Below, in pieces: positions 1 through 12,400 of a stretch of 64,000 nucleotides of DNA. How positions within the stretch are numbered: position 1 is the stretch's first letter; every line of letters starts with the position of its first letter. The notes under the pieces are model-generated. The model worked only from the letters and a program-made list of their open reading frames with translations, had not been told where the DNA came from and searched no databases. Made by a program: the position numbers and the translations under genes. This DNA is from Argopecten irradians. Lineage: Eukaryota > Mollusca > Bivalvia > Pectinida > Pectinidae. The stretch is from positions 10,163,340 through 10,227,339 of the forward strand of contig NC_091142.1 of the NCBI RefSeq assembly GCF_041381155.1, given 5' to 3'.

Positions 1-687
1 TCAACCTACCGGTATTTCTGGTTTTTTTTTTCAATGTAGTAATTAACTCACTAAAATTAACTTCCATCAGTTAACATATAACATAAAAATTCTTTAACTA
101 TAAGTTGCAAATATTTACCTCACTGCATGTCTTTCTCTGTCATCCCAATACTGAAAAACCAAATTTACTTGTACATTTAGTGAGCTGAACTTGTATATAT
201 ATATATACACTGTACTTTTTCACAGTGAGTAAATTTTGAATTTTTGTGCCTATTGAATTTCTCTCAACAAAACAATTTTACAATTCAGACTTTGATTAAA
301 GGCTCTGCTTTTTTAACTAATTTGTTTAAAACATTTAACAGCAATTAATTTTTGTTATTTCTAATTCCCTGCAAACTTTAAATAGCAGAAGGCTTAGCAA
401 ACAGCATAACATTAAAGACACAAATGAGTGCTAGTTCAGGAAACTTTACAAATGGTTCCACTTCTATCAAATAAAAAAAAATTGGGATCTAAAGATTTTA
501 TATTATATATTCGACCACTACAACTATGAAGGTAAAGGTTATTGACATTTGCTTTGAAAATCTTTTAATTATCTTGATCATGTTTGAGATGAAATACATA
601 GATATTTACCTAATAGATTTTGTGGCTTTTTCACTTATTTGGATTTTCCCACTATGCTAAAACAGACATATTGAGGTTTATGGATAT

Positions 688-1380
688 TTGTTGTACCAGC
701 CCCCTGTGATAAATTCATTTGGAGTACTTGGATGAAATAATGATTTTCATTTTTTTTTTTTACTAAGAGGCAAATGTGTATGGGTGTATTTACCTGAACA
801 GTGTTGTCCCAGTCCTAATGTGATATATTGGACAGAGGTGTATGGGTATATTTACCTGAACAGTATTGTCTCAGGCCCTGTGATAAAATGGACAGAAGTG
901 TTTAGGTTTTTACCTGCACTGTGTTGTCACAGCCCCCTGGGATAGGTGTAATAGATAGAGGTGTATGGGTATATGGTGTATTTACCTGAACAGTGTTGTC
1001 CCAGCCTTTTGTGATATAATAAACAAAGGTGTATTGGTGTATTTACCTGAACAGTGTTGTCCTAGCTCCCTGTGAAATACAGTGTAATAGACAGAGGTGT
1101 ATGGGTGTATTTACCTGTACTGTGTTTTCCCAGCCCCCTGTGATATAATAGACAGAGGTGTATGGGTGTATTTACCTGTACTGTGTTGTCCCAGCCCCCT
1201 GTGATGTAATAGACAGAGGTGTATGGGTATATTTACCTGTACAGTGTTGTCCCAGCCCCCTGTGATAAAATAGACAGAGGTATGTGGGTATTTACCAGTA
1301 CTGTGTTGTCCTAGCCCCCTGTGATATAATAGACAGAGGTGTATGGGTATATTTACCTGTACAGTATTGTCCCAGCCCCC
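688..1380 (-). repeat. 60-bp tandem array containing the exon end and splice donor of the WD40 gene
   Basis: About ten units of roughly 58-70 bp. On the minus strand each unit reads as the last ~30 nt of the WD40 exon (encoding ITGGWDNTVQ), then CAG|GTAAAT, then about 30 nt of intron. The donor hexamer is kept in almost all units (minus-strand GTAAAT at about 788, 845, 905, 975, 1035, 1105, 1167, 1227, 1288 and 1351). An older leftmost copy at 693-745 also keeps the preceding exon piece (HPSTPN). Reading through the units gives a long open frame, but this is intronic repeat, not protein. Confidence 0.85.
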
Positions 1381-4300
1381 TGTGATAAACACATTGGGAG
1401 TACTTGGATGGTATTGAGCTGCATAAATACGCTGTCTGTGTCCGTCCATTATTTCTCGAGAGTCACTGGTGCCAAAAAAATTTGCATATAATTATAATGA
1501 ATTCTTAGGGTAAAGACACTTATGAAGGCATAAAGGCTTTTGGAAAAGTTGGATTGCTGTTAATTTTTTTCATATGAATTCTTTTTACAGGTATAATATG
1601 TATATATATCATGCCAAGATTACTGTTGACCAAAAAGATATCGAATTTCTATTATTTGAATTTATCTTTTCTACTTATACCATATACATGTACAATGTAA
1701 ATGTCATCAAGGACTGTTACTATTTAATAAGCACTCAAATTCACATCTATTTTAACACAAATTTCTCGCAAATTTTCTGATAATTAACATGTCAATACTC
1801 TTTGCTTTTGATCAAGACAACATGTTATATTTTAAATTTCTCTTCGAATTAACCAAATTGAATAGGGTACCTCCTAAAATGTCACCCTGGCTAAACATTA
1901 AGAGGCCGGACTTTAAACTAATCAAACCAAACCAGCAATAACTTCTCACCTCGGCTCAAGTGTGTTGATTTTTTTCTTGGTTTCCTCATCGTACACGTGG
2001 ATCTGTTGATCGCCGCCTGCTGTGACGAAACGTGACCCCAGTGGACTTAGGGCGAGGGCAAGAGTTTGTCGTACTTCGTGTATGGTGTGTAAACACTTCT
2101 GTGATGTAAAGTGCCAGATCTTTACTATTCCTGAGGCATCTGTTATATGAAGGCAGAGAGTGAGTTTTAGAATTTTTTTTTTAAAGAAACAAGTAAATCA
2201 GCAAGAAAAACAATGAACCCGTAATAATCCAGACACTGATAAATAGAAAATCTTATCTGCAATTAACATTATCTGCAATAAAATCGAAATTGTAGTGAAC
2301 AGAATTTAAATAACTGTATACCATAGTTTGTTGATTTTTCCCATTTACCGGGAGTCTTCATAACTTGATGATATTTATGATTTTTCTGTTTAAATTCTCA
2401 TGTGTAAATCCTGAGTTATTGCAAAAGTTTCATATTCATATAACCACAGATTCAAACAAGGATTGTTTGAAACAAGCAAAGCTCACATCTGAAAGCAATT
2501 AGCCCTACTGCCAATTTAAGCTAAATACCAAGAATTAATTTTGGCTTTTTGAAATTCATAAAATCCTGATTATCTCCCCTTTATATGATTTTTCTATACC
2601 TAAATCCAACAATGTTAGTTGAGACAAACAGAATTTCACAAATTCCATAAACCCTTATAACCATGTGCCAATTATATATGGAGATCCTGCTTCAGTGAAT
2701 CTATAAGACCTCTCGCCTTTATTGACAAGCAAAATACTATAATTAGTTATAATAATACACAAATTTATTATCATTCTATACCTACATGTAGCTATGAGCA
2801 TATTTTGATATTCCACTTTGTCGGTATCACTAAATATTCTGAATCGTATTTGTGTGACTGGGAGACGCATCCTCTGAGTGTCCTCGTCGGCAAGGTTGTA
2901 TAACAGGCGACCATTTCCGGCATCATGTACCTAAAAGAGATTTACATTTTGTATTATATTTGATATCATAATGACCATTTTTTTCTTATAAAGATAGCCA
3001 TAGAAGATTGCATCCATGTGTACTACATTTGTATTTAGAAAGGATCTAGGAATAAACTCCTTTAAAATCACAGGAGCTTGTAACGAGAGTTAGGAGGGGG
3101 ATGGGTCTCCTTTATAAATTTAAAGTACCTACAGCAGACACCCCCCCAAACTCTTGTTACAACCCCCTGTGATTTAAATTAAGAGGATTAAGGTACATGA
3201 TAAGAGGGGAGATATACATAATGATCACTTGTCAAAGCTATGTATAGGAGAATTTCTGGTGAACTTTTATATTTAGGAAAGAAGTCCTGAGGATACTATT
3301 CTTCTAATGTAGGGGGAGAAGGGGTCCTGGGGAAGTTTGTCTTAGATACAGGGAGATCCCAGGAAAGGGTTTGAATAAGGGAATAAATTAAGGCAGGTGA
3401 AACTAATATATGTATTTATTCTTTCATACCTACGGGTGTAATACTGGCTGGTCTAGGGCAATACACTTATGTCGCCTGAGGCTGTATTGTATATGGCTAC
3501 TCATGCAATAAAGCCTTGTGACGTCACGGTGTCAACAAAATTTCTTTTTCCTCAGTAAAATTTTAACATTTTTTTTACAAACTTGACTGGTTTTACTTTA
3601 AAAGATGCAAAAACGGAATTTGCAATTGTGTTTAAAATATCATGTGATTTTTCATGTATGGAAAATCGGCTTCCCGGCATGAATTTCTTCGAATTTATTT
3701 CAAGTAGGGTATTATAGTTGTAAAATTACAATAAAATGTAGAAGTATGAAAGAAAAATACTCTTTCAGAAGTGGATATGAAAGATAGGGATATTTTACCC
3801 TCGAGATCACAAAATGTTGCAAAACCCTTGGCAAGCCTCGGATTTTACTACAGTTTGTGACCCTTGGGTAGAATATCCCTATCCTTCATATCCACTTCTG
3901 AAAGAGTCTTATAATACAACACCTGTCTAAATGCACAGATTACAAGAATAAGTGCCACATAATTAAATACACTATAAAATCATTTCCACTTCACTATTCT
4001 TACTAGTAATACATCTCAGGTTTTAAGCATTTTGAAGTGCTTTCCAATGCAATTTTACCATTCAATAGTTCAATGATTTATTGAATCTTAATCACATTAA
4101 GTACCCATTCACCCTTGAAGACACATTTAGGCTCTTCTAAATCAAAGACTATACAAGTCCATTATGAAATTTCAGGGGTGAATGAGCTAAAACAGTATTT
4201 TTTTCTCTATCATTTGACAGGTGAGATAATCCTTCTAATCCAGATTATGGAGTGAGTGACACAGGGTACAGTTAAAGTTATTTAATGATTATTAATATAC

Positions 4301-7300
4301 TTACTTTGATGGATCCGTCACATAGGCCAACGGCCAGTAGAGATCCGTCATAGTTAAACCGGCAACACAGTATGTCATTTGTACATTCTCTGCAACAAAG
4401 AAATAGCATTGATTGAAACAATAATTTGTTTATATGTTTAGATTTAAAAGATGAATATTCTTTACAAAGTCATAATGAAATGTATGTTAGAACATTACAT
4501 AGAGTGCTATACTATAAAGTTGTATAATGTAAAAGTTAGTTATATATAGTGCAGTCCAATTTTAGAGCAAATGCGAAAAGCAGTAGATAAAGATTTATGA
4601 GCATATATATATTAGCGCAACTTGGTGGTTCAATACTGCAAATTATACCCTTTACAAAATTAGTGCTTAGTGAATAGTCGGGCAAAGAAAACCAGTCTAA
4701 ATGCGTTCATTGGCCTTCCAAAAGTTCTCACATATTAATACGACGGTCAAGTTCTGCTTAGTTTCCCAGTTCTGACCATTAAAGTAAAGAAAAGTTGAAA
4801 GCATCGAAAGCGAGGCTGTGTGGAAATGTAACCACGGGCATAGTGAGCCGGGAGGACGTTTTAGAATTCCCATACTTTAAATTAATTTCTTCGTACGCAG
4901 ACAGATTTTGACGAGAGATTTTATTTTTCCATTTCATAAGAAATTATACTGGATACATTCACACCATTTTTACCGACTTTAGCCATCCTTGCCCGACTGT
5001 TCACTTTAAAGGCAGTGTGAAAAGTGCTAAAATATATTTGTGCGTTTACGCGCCATCGTGACCCCATTTCCTCTTAAACATTAGAAAATTAAAAGGTCCC
5101 CTTCCTTTCCTGTTTTCTGGAACTTCTTTCCAATTACATAAATATATATAAAGGGGAGTCCATTTTATCTGAGGAGAACACCATTTATGAACCATCCAGC
5201 ACAAACCCTGATTTACAGTATTGCTGAATCTGTGCACGGACACAAAAGAACTTTAATCGTGAAATAAAAACAGACTCAAAAGGGAGACTATTTAAACTTT
5301 TCTTTTCCAAAGTGCATGTAATATTTCAAGCAGACCTTGAAGCAAACCATAAATCAATTTAATTGTTCAACAACAAGGCATTGATTGACTTAACAAACAG
5401 TTGTTGAACCGGGATAAGTAGACCTACAATCTGTATGTACACATACTGTTCTGTCTATAAAATAATGTTATAAATACTGACTTAAACTGTAAATCATGCA
5501 TGACTGTGTATAGCATACTATATATCTTGATTCATCATTGATCGAGCCATCATAAATATGTCTGCATAGTTAAGGATATCAGATCTGGTAGAGCCATACA
5601 ATGTATTTGACAATGTTCTTATTCATTTGAGATTTAAAAAGCTGACGCTCATGATCAAATTACTGATTTTATACTCAAGTTCTTACAAGAATTAATATTG
5701 ATTACATAAATGATATCAAACTAAATAAATGAATACATAATAAAGCAAAGTAAAACTCTCTGTGTTTGGGATAGTTAAACAGAAGCTGAGCTATGAGTTA
5801 TTAACATGTAAAATATATTTGTCCTCTAACTGGGTTAACTCATTCACCCAACCCCTGAAAATTCATAATAAACTATTCCAGGCTTTGAATCAGAAGATTC
5901 CAAATGTGTCTTCATGAGGTTTAAGTTTGCAATATTATTACATAGAAAACTACATACAATCAGATCAATTTACTAAATGGACAAATCTGTAAAAGTCAAT
6001 TAGTCTTCCATGTCACTGTAAGTCGAGATTAGCCAATATAATCGTTGATCAATACATCAATCTGCTAACTCAACAGTCTAGGCTTTCTGTATATTTACAT
6101 TACCCACCCTATATACAGACACTAGGTGCTTGTCAACCATTTACACATAATTATACAGCGATCAGGTTATTTGTTAGGGTTTAAGAACTGATAGGCTTGG
6201 TTGTTCATGTCATCAATTTCCTATCTATTTGAGTACATGTACATTCACCTTGACGTACTCAAAACTAATGAGATGTTAAATAAATGTAGGAAATCTGCAA
6301 TCAAGCCCTCTTTCAATTTTAAGAGGGAAAAATGAAAAGAAACTTCTCAGAAGCAAAAAAAAAAAAAATAAAAAATAAAAAAAACAATGGATTTCATTAT
6401 AATATCTTACATGCAATTTAGTTGTAAGACAGGGTGTTTGGCAAGGATTCTGTAATTATAGTTTTGGTGCACCCTGTTTATAATTGTAATTTATTATTAT
6501 AATAAATTAACAACAATACCCAGTACTGGTATACAATTATAATTTATTTCAACCTAAGACTGTTTACTGTCTATCCATCAGTTTATATATGTGTGTTGTA
6601 TTAATTAAAGGGAGAGGACTTTGTCTGCAAATAAGACCCCCCCCCCCCCAACCAACTTTTAACCTTCATTTCCTCTCTGGGCATAAGATGACTAATACTG
6701 ATATTTAAATATAATTGAAATATAAAAATGCAGAATAGATCTAATGTAAATAATAACAAGCAAATTCGTGAAATTTCCATCCCCCGCTTTCAGGACATAT
6801 TGTAGGTAAACATTATTGAGGGCAGAAAAGACTTTTTTTTTTCATTAAATCAAAGGGCAATAACTCTGCTAATTAAGATCTGCCAAAAGTGGCGATCAAA
6901 CCTGCCTAGGCCCTTAGGGCATTTAACTTTGTTATCAAGTTTTAAACAATATTTGTTTTAACGTTTGTTAGATATTACACAGAAACTGCAGAAAAATGAC
7001 ATTTGTAGTAAATTAAAGGGCCATAACTCTGATAAATAACATCTGCTGAAAGAGTTGATCGAACCTGGCCAAGCACTTAAGGCATTCAACCTTGTTACCA
7101 AGCTTGAAGAAAATCGGTGAATATTTATTACAGTTATGTACGGAGGTGGCAGAAAGTTTTTTTTTTGTTTCGGACTGAAGAAGGCCCTATAGTGGCATAA
7201 ATTCCATAGAAATGATTTTTTTTACTTTGAATTTAGCCTTTTATTTCGGATTATTAATACAAGCTTTATACCGTTTTTCCTCATTATGTTTTTGTTTAAG

Positions 7301-9233
7301 CAAAGGGCCATAACTCCACTAAATAAGGTTCATTGACAGTCGTGATCGAACCTGGCCGAGCCCTTAAGGTATTTAGCCTTGTAACCAAGTTAGAAGAAAA
7401 TCGGTTAACATTTGTTACAGTTATTGCACAGAAACAAAGTGTTAAAGACACTGTACATGAAATTACCAGTATATATTTTATATTTGTAAATTGTATCAAT
7501 TAATTGTGTATTGCTGCAGAATATAAATAATTATCAAAAATTTATATGAATGAATAAAGCTATAACATTTTTTTTCTAACGACACGTCCAACCATTCTTT
7601 ATATTAATAACATTACAAAGAGATGCCTTAATTAATTTGTTCTCTTCATCTTTGACTTAAAGGCATATATATATATATATATATACCTACAAAATGTAAA
7701 CCCAATAATCATTTTTTAATATAGAAATATTAATTAAAAACAAGATTTATTCTTCTGTACTCTGAACGATTTCATTATTTTTAAATAATCAAATTAAATA
7801 GTAATTTTAATAAAGTGGGTCATCTTATGTTTCCCTAAATGAATCTTTAATGTTACATTGATTACATTGATTAAGAGAATGATCTTGCAATATCAAGTTC
7901 TATTTGTTTGGTATTGTAACCTCATCTTCAACCATCAAGCTCAAAACTTTAGCCAATTGGTGCCTATTCTAATGGAATTTTTTCATGCATTTATCGTATT
8001 TTTATATGCTTACTCTTAAAATGAACCATATAAATATCAATTTCAGCGAGACATTTTGTTTTCTATAACATATGAAGACCTTCGCAGTGAATTATACAGC
8101 AAGTCTACAAAGTATGAATTCGCGTTTATGAGCGTACGGTAGATTAAGAATGGTGGTTATGTTGTTTGACAAAAAAATATAAATGCTTGTATACGCACAA
8201 AATAATGGAAACTACAAAAAGTATAGAAATTGTGCCGAGTGATTTCGGAGGCATGCTCCATTTTACCGGCCGAAGGTTATAGTAGCGGTACGTATATCGT
8301 TTACTTTTTTTAATGTTATTTTTTTTTTTAATTCAGACCACTTTTTTTATTTCGGAAACATTGTGGACCTTTAAACAATAATTGACATTTTCATCCCACA
8401 AGCCCATGTTTTCGAAGTATTGAATAAATGTATTAACATGGATATTGATGTGAAACAGGTTATATATGACATGTGAACATTTTATAATAAATGTATCAAA
8501 GATAGGTTCACATCGGAGATTGGTAATTTGTCAATATTATAAGAATATTTATAATAAGGCAAAAAAAAAGGTCTGTTTAGGGTTACCCGACCGACCCTAA
8601 TTTTTTACCCCGACCCTAATTTTTTTTCACACTTTTCTACGAAAAAATATTTAAGTCTGGATTTCAATCTCAGACTCCGGTTCCGGCCATCATTTTAGAG
8701 TGAAAAACTTTATAAAAAGAGAAAAAAAATGCTCCCCACTGACCGACCGTATTTTTTTTGCCAATGTAAGTTAACCCTAAACAAACATTTTATTTTTGCC
8801 TAATAAACTGTTAATTAAGTATTTTGGATTGTATGTATTCTGCTGATAACAATCTCGGTGGTGAATTAACTATTCAATTTGGCTTTGTTATTTTTCCATT
8901 AAATGATCAAAGACATATGTATCCTACAGTAGATTTTATGTACATAACACTGTTGATAATCGTGATGGGCATTTCAGAATAGGGATGTTTTGATTGAAAT
9001 CGTGATCAACTGATGGTTTTCTATCATTGGTATTTATATTGATCATAAATGACATTGTGGGGCTAGTTTTATTTCAAGTCGTTTGTTTTACAGAAATGTT
9101 TGTATACTCACATCGTATCCAGCAACTTGAGATTGCCGTCGATGAATGGACCTGTTTTAAATTCCTGTTGGATGTGGTCTCCGTATCCTGTCGATGTTGA
9201 CATTCCACTTCGCGGTCGTTCCACTCGCTGCAT
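1357..9233 (-). CDS. WD40-repeat protein, 5' five exons (3' end missing)
   Basis: Five exons read on the minus strand: 9112-9233 (ATG at 9231-9233), 4305-4389, 2786-2930, 1950-2139, 1357-1465. Every junction has GT donor and AG acceptor and the phases match (0/2, 2/0, 0/1, 1/2, 2/0); the sum is 651 nt or 217 codons without a stop. The protein begins MQRVERPRSG and contains blade-like units such as FNYDGSLLAVGLCDGSIKV, IATYASGIVKIW, LSPLGSRFVTAGGDQQIHVY and YHPSTPNVFITGGWDNTVQ, with the small-residue/GH-to-WD spacing of WD40 propellers. About four blades are covered, so three or more should follow, but no continuation is seen between 1 and 1350. I do not recognise the orthologue; a scaffold role is usual for the fold but is not shown here. 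The start shares a promoter region with SETD6. The last exon runs straight into a 60-bp repeat array built from its own 3' edge. Confidence 0.85.
3050..3195. repeat. Imperfect inverted repeat in WD40 intron
   Basis: Arms around 3053-3115 and 3135-3195 (CTTTAAAATCACAGGAG... against ...CCCCCTGTGATTTAAATT) pair imperfectly around a C-rich centre. It looks like a short foldback element. It contains no coding frame. Confidence 0.5.
3769..3907. repeat. Inverted repeat (CTCTTTCAGAAGTGGATATG arms)
   Basis: The left arm at 3769-3800 and the right arm at 3870-3907 are reverse complements over more than 30 bp, with an AT-rich centre. Fragments resembling the right arm (GTGACCCTTGGAT, GAATATCGCTATCCTTGAT) recur near 56570 and 56950, so this is a dispersed palindromic element. 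Confidence 0.65.
4669..5005 (+). mobile_element. 337-bp TTAA-flanked TIR element, copy 1
   Basis: Terminal inverted repeats AGTGAATAGTCGGGCAA and, at the other end, CTTGCCCGACTGTTCACT, with TTAA directly after the right end (5006-5009); the left flank has decayed. A copy of the same 337 bp length lies inverted at 44831-45167 and looks more than 90% identical. It has no coding capacity, so it is a MITE. TTAA flanks suggest a piggyBac-like mobiliser, but a TA target is equally possible. Confidence 0.8.
6838..7455 (+). repeat. Three diverged units of a GGGCCATAACTC-type repeat
   Basis: Units begin near 6852, 7016 and 7304 with variants of AAAGGGCCATAACTC, followed by GATCGAACCTGGCC, CCCTTAAGG and TTGTTACCAAG blocks. 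This module is a familiar tandem or dispersed repeat of bivalve genomes. It lies within WD40 intron 1 and contains no gene. Confidence 0.7.
8557..8800 (+). mobile_element. GTCTGTTTAGGGTTAC-type TIR element, copy 1
   Basis: The ends read GGCAAAAAAA...GTCTGTTTAGGGTTACCC and ...GTTAACCCTAAACAAACATTTTATTTTTGCC, inverted to each other. The interior has CCGACCCTAATTTTT and TCTCAGACTCCGGTTCCGG blocks shared with copies at 28190-28350, 30323-30395 (truncated), 31241-31855 (interrupted) and 47250-47477. It is a non-autonomous DNA element. Confidence 0.8.
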
Positions 9234-9488
9234 GTCTGTTTTTCAGACACTATGCACGTGTAAGACCGTGAGACACTATTCTAAATCACTTATCCAATAA
9301 ATATACCCTCGAGATTCTTAAACTTCGACCCACACAACTTTTTTTATGCTTCAGAGCAAAACTGGCGACATCCCGTCACCTTGCCTGCATGTAAACGTTG
9401 AAGATTCGCACGTAATCCAGAACGGAGATTTCATTGGACCAAAACGAGTAACGAACTCTCCTGTGCTGGAGGTAATTTTATTTTGAAA
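9234..9488. promoter_or_regulatory. Bidirectional promoter between WD40 gene and SETD6
   Basis: Only 255 bp separate the two divergent start codons, and no repeat is recognisable in this stretch. An inverted CCAAT box (ATTGG, 9433-9437) lies about 55 bp before the SETD6 ATG. No clear TATA box suits either gene. Head-to-head spacing of this size is typical of shared promoters; transcription start sites are not visible from sequence. Confidence 0.6.
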
Positions 9489-12400
9489 ATGGCGGCACCC
9501 GTGAAAAGAACGTGTGAAGATAGCAGTGACATTTCATCGAAGTTATCAACTGGTTGTAAGGACGAAAAAAAGTTGGAAACCTTTCTTACCTGGTCAAAAG
9601 AAAACAATCTTTGGATATCTCCAAAGGTAATCGGTGACAATATCACGATATCCGTGCATTACTTACAATCAGACAACATGTCAGTCGAATGTTTTGTTCT
9701 TTTCCATTTTTTTTCACCAGCTGCAAATATATTTGAAATATGATTGAGTATGAAATATGAATCATGCACGGCATAGGTCAAGGAAGAGCGACTGTTTAAC
9801 TATTTCATGTAGAGGACATAATTTAAAATAAATTTAGAAATAAAAGGACTTTCTTTAACTATAGCATTGATATAATTTGATTAGTTTCTACTCTCCGCCA
9901 GGCTGCGCTCCGCTCACTGTGATGATTTTTCTGATTGGACGGTTCGCTAACCTTTTTTTAGGAAACCCTTTACAGATTTAAAGAATAAATAATTTTTTTA
10001 AGGTAATTTAGGTTTTCAGTTTTGAAATCATTCGTGCTAACAGAGTTAAGGGTGCTCATGGGAACGACGTTAATGACGTTATTTCTCTCAACGGAAGTAG
10101 CCGTCTCCATGATGACAATCATGCGCAGAAATGATGCGCACTCTGGAGTAGGAATTCTCACTCAGACATGGTTACTCGCTACCGGTCCTCAGTGAATACG
10201 CAAGGGAGGTAACTGAGGCGGGAACCAGTCTAATGATATAATCAGGTTGGGCACCCTGCATATGGGTAACAGTTACCCATTTGAGTAACAGTTACCTGTT
10301 TGCAGTAATCAATAAGTTACCCAATTGAGTAATTATGTGAAAAGAAAACGCATAATGTTGTTTTAAAAATTATTATCAAAAAAGGGCGTCATAATTTTTA
10401 GAATGCCTTACAACTGATCAAAGACTCTATGTTTCTGTGGGTGATATATCAAATTCTGTTGTCTAACTTTGTAGTGAGATGACAATTTAGGTGCTCTCCA
10501 TTGACTTCAGTGTATAGCTATCAGGGAAATTCAGTGCAAATGTCATGGTTGAATGAGTTTTACCTGGTTTCTATTTTTAGCACCATAGTAAGCAATGGAG
10601 GTGGTTTATTTTGTGACTTTTACCAAAATTGAGACAATGAAGTTTGTCCCATTTTGATTAATAATGTACTATGTTATGTTAGTAATGGTGCCATGTCAAA
10701 ATTATTACGCCCTTTTTTGATAAAAAAAGTTTAAAACAACTTCATGCATTTTTCTTACAAAATATTCCTCATTTGGGTGACTTATTGATTACTCAAACAG
10801 GTAACTGTTACTCAAATGGGTAACTGTTACCCATATGCAGGGTTGTGCCCAACCTGAATAATTGTCCAGCATAAACCAGTGATTTTTTAGGGTATTTTGG
10901 GGGAAAAGTTTTTGTAACAAATTGGGAATTTTTAATTGCAAAAAGAGCAGTTTTGGGAAAAAGTTACCTATTACTTAACATGGTAATATAATTTTAAGCA
11001 AAGCCTATCTGAGAGCGCAGCAGCTAATCCATTCTTTCGTTTTGTGTGTTTTTTTAATGTGTTAATAAATAGAAATATGCCAGGTAAATAAAGGATATCC
11101 AACGACGAAAGAGTAATCTCCCCTGACCCATCAGTCTTATCGATATTGACATGTGTTTTGTTTTTATAGCTTATTGGGTGCGCTGAATAACTGTACTGCT
11201 AGAAACCATTTATAGAATTATTAATTATTAGAATAATAGCTTTGCTGAATTACTGGCATTGAGTTTATAACAAGAAAAACAATATTGAACATAGAATACT
11301 TCTACTTTCACTTTCTGCAAAAAATACGTGACTGCGGCTACAAATTATATCTCAACGCCATTCTCCGTTGCCAGGCGTAAAAATTCCGAAGCAACTACTC
11401 ATGTAAAACGGCCTTTAAGTTAAGATCCAGGACAAAATGTAATTGTTAGATTAAGGTAAGAATAAATTGGAAGGTTTATCTTTCACTAATGTTTTCATTT
11501 TGAATTTGTCCAAGCGTTACTTGTTTGTAATCACGGGAGATTGGACTTTGGATACTGTCTTGCGCGATGCTGGATCTTGTGTTGACTTTCTGTTTCCGGT
11601 TTTTGAGAAAGTTTTTCAACTCTTCATATATTGGATGATTTACATAGAATAATGTTACTGAGACACCTCAATCACAAGAGTTCGCTGCGCTCTCTATTAT
11701 AGGTGATTAGATATTGTAAAACAGTAAACTGTTTCATTTTATCAAAATGGTGACGACCATCAAAACAGTTTCAGAGTAGTTTGTTTTAGATTAGACAACG
11801 AGGGGAGAGATTTCCAGGTTTTATTTGTTTTTCAGTTACAAATCAAATCTGATTTGGGAATTTTTCATTGTAATTGGAAAAAAATATGGGGTTTGGCATT
11901 GGGAATGGGGTCCTTTATCGACCCCAGTTATATAAGGAGAAAAATCACTGTAAACTCTAAAAAATGAACGCAAAGATTCTGTTTCTCCTGTGTCCATGCA
12001 AGGCCTGGAGTGCCGCGTATGCGAATCCTATGATTTCGCACCATTTGTTGACGTAATGTGACGTCATGATTCCTTGTGCTCATGTTCGCTCAGTGGATAT
12101 TTTTGACTGCATTCTTTTTAGCTTTTAATTATCAAAGTATTATTATTATAATTTTAAAAAAATAAGATTTTTTTTAATAACTTCTGTTATGCATTTGCAT
12201 TAGTTAATATATATTTACTGGGGAGAGCAGTACCGGAGCAACGCACAACCGATACAGGTAAACCAGAAGTACGAAAAAATGTTTAGCCGCATCCATGCAT
12301 GCAGGTTATTGATCTCAATATGTACTTTTGCTTGTGTACATGTTATGGAAACAGAGCTTCGAAAGAGCTTTGCTCTTATTATATGAAAAAAAATCAACAA

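Noticed and set aside
1111..1449. A continuous 112-codon WD-like protein
   Set aside because: Only the part from 1357 up is exon; the rest is read-through of the intronic array past a sound GTAAAT donor.
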